Below, in pieces: positions 42,968 through 43,411 of a stretch of 43,411 nucleotides of DNA (positions are counted from its first letter, which is position 1; the number at the start of each line of letters is the position of its first letter). A program made the position numbers and the translations under genes. The DNA is taken from assembly GCA_016926735.1 (NCBI GenBank), contig JAFGOA010000198.1, positions 1-43,411 of the forward strand, written 5' to 3'. The stretch is from Promethearchaeota archaeon. Lineage in GTDB: Archaea > Asgardarchaeota > Lokiarchaeia > Sigyniarchaeales > SOKP01. Under the pieces are notes generated by a model, which worked only from the letters and a program-made list of their open reading frames with translations, was not told the origin of the DNA and did no database searches.

Positions 42968-43345
42968 TCCATGATCCACGTGACCAACAAGCCCTATATT
43001 GCATTCTGCTTGTTTTTTAATAATTTCTTTAAATGCTTTTATTGATATCTCGTCTTTAGCAGGTCTTTTTTTAATTTCTTTGCTAGGACTCTCTATTGTT
43101 GGACCCTCATTTATTTTTTCCCCGATATCTACTGAAATTGATTCTGTGTCAGGAGTAACAATGACACCTTCTAATAATTTTTTTGCCTCATCAATATATC
43201 GCAACGCTGTAGACTCTCCTATTCCTTTAACTTTTAAAAGATCCTGTAAATTGATATTTGCAATCTTTTCAACACTATCTATTCCAACTGATCTCATTCT
43301 CTCTGCTGTTGCAGATCCAATTCCTTTAATTTTTTCTAAATCCAT
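42947..43345 (-). CDS. HhH extension plus start of aIF2-gamma GTPase domain (5' part of interrupted gene)
   Basis: A 132-codon frame. Residues 1-60 hold two helix-hairpin-helix motifs (LEKIKGIGSATAERMRSVG and LLKVKGIGESTALRYIDEA), a tandem usually found in DNA- or RNA-binding proteins. A polar, acidic linker follows (about 62-105), then KEIIKKQAECNIGLVGHVDHG, which is the authentic N-terminus of an aIF2-gamma GTPase domain up to the glycine before the P-loop lysine. Six alien residues (MNYLDK) and a stop come next. Canonical aIF2-gamma is about 410 residues and lacks this HhH region, so the complete protein would be a fusion with an extra 110 residues. ATG 43345 is the only good start. Confidence 0.82.
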   Translation of the reverse strand: MDLEKIKGIGSATAERMRSVGIDSVEKIANINLQDLLKVKGIGESTALRYIDEAKKLLEGVIVTPDTESISVDIGEKINEGPTIESPSKEIKKRPAKDEISIKAFKEIIKKQAECNIGLVGHVDHGMNYLDK

Positions 43346-43411
43346 AATAAAAATAATTCTGTATGGTTATGTTTTGAAGTAAATTATAAAATAGTTTTAT
43401 CTAAATTATTA

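Noticed and set aside
42927-42985. Canonical bulge-helix-bulge splice motif at the aIF2-gamma interruption
   Set aside because: ACGTGG/CCACGT could be an outer helix and ATG/CAT a short inner pairing, but no 4-bp central helix with two 3-nt bulges can be drawn that cuts at the borders required by the protein.
42927-42985. T4 gene 60-type ribosome bypass with matched take-off and landing codons
   Set aside because: The take-off codon would be GGA, but no GGA precedes the AAG where reading must resume, so the codon-matching rule is not met.

Overview
The window looks like a piece of an Asgard archaeon, most likely Lokiarchaeia-like. Its translation and transcription genes are archaeal (aIF1A, Spt5, aIF2-gamma, a TFS-like factor). 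Alongside them are Asgard hallmarks: two Rab/Ras-type small GTPases, longin/roadblock-like and V4R/TRAPP-like proteins, and a eukaryote-type ribosomal protein eL22. A tetraether-synthase-like radical SAM enzyme and a form III RuBisCO agree with an archaeon. The DNA is very AT-rich. The first 69 bases are almost pure A, so the window probably begins at a contig end.

Layout. 0-5.5 kb: a truncated membrane protein (minus), an MrfA/Hrq1-type helicase, a GT-C glycosyltransferase-like membrane protein, a coiled-coil/winged-helix protein and a small Cys-containing coiled coil. 5.6-13.5 kb (all minus): acyl-CoA dehydrogenase, longin/roadblock-like protein, Spt5, aIF1A, cupin, small GTPase, class I aminotransferase, second small GTPase, V4R/TRAPP-like protein and PPC/DUF296 protein. 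13.7-17.7 kb: a MoxR-like AAA ATPase and a 660-residue TraB-like protein (both plus) around a Gfo/Idh/MocA oxidoreductase (minus). 17.8-23.5 kb: Tes-like radical SAM protein and several small lineage-specific proteins, one built of eight 35-residue repeats. 23.6-26.4 kb: a PadR regulator with a palindromic operator candidate, followed by an ABC-2 exporter pair. 26.5-36.5 kb: COG0731-type radical SAM protein, ROK kinase, orphan LysW, UvrC, zinc-ribbon protein, ribose-1,5-bisphosphate isomerase/aIF2B-like protein, DEAD-box helicase, form III RuBisCO, eL22 and a CitG-like protein. 36.6-37.7 kb: a broken TFS gene and a gene-poor stretch with inverted repeats. 37.7-43.4 kb: a coupled DHH phosphoesterase/DUF167 pair, a glycosylation-prone surface protein, a small unknown and an interrupted aIF2-gamma.

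The most striking observation is at the right end. The aIF2-gamma gene, which also carries an N-terminal helix-hairpin-helix extension, is cut exactly inside its P-loop (GHVDHG / KTT) by a 29-nt AT-rich segment. Removing that segment restores one continuous frame. The TFS-like gene at 36.6 kb is interrupted by a similar segment of about 30 nt, again just inside a highly conserved motif, and the two segments have similar borders. They could be mini-introns, unrelated insertions with gene decay, or assembly problems. The sequence alone cannot decide, and I could not fold a canonical bulge-helix-bulge motif.

Functional links that can be argued: RuBisCO plus the R15P isomerase are two of the three enzymes of the archaeal AMP pathway (AMP phosphorylase is not in the window). 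The small GTPases, longin/roadblock and V4R/TRAPP-like proteins suggest GTPase-based membrane or cell-organisation machinery. PadR plus the ABC pair looks like an inducible exporter operon. MoxR plus the TraB-like protein recalls MoxR-centred gene sets of bacteria. Start sites often follow a GGTG Shine-Dalgarno core 6-7 nt upstream, which revises several starts to TTG or internal ATG and suggests non-canonical ATT and ATA starts for two genes.
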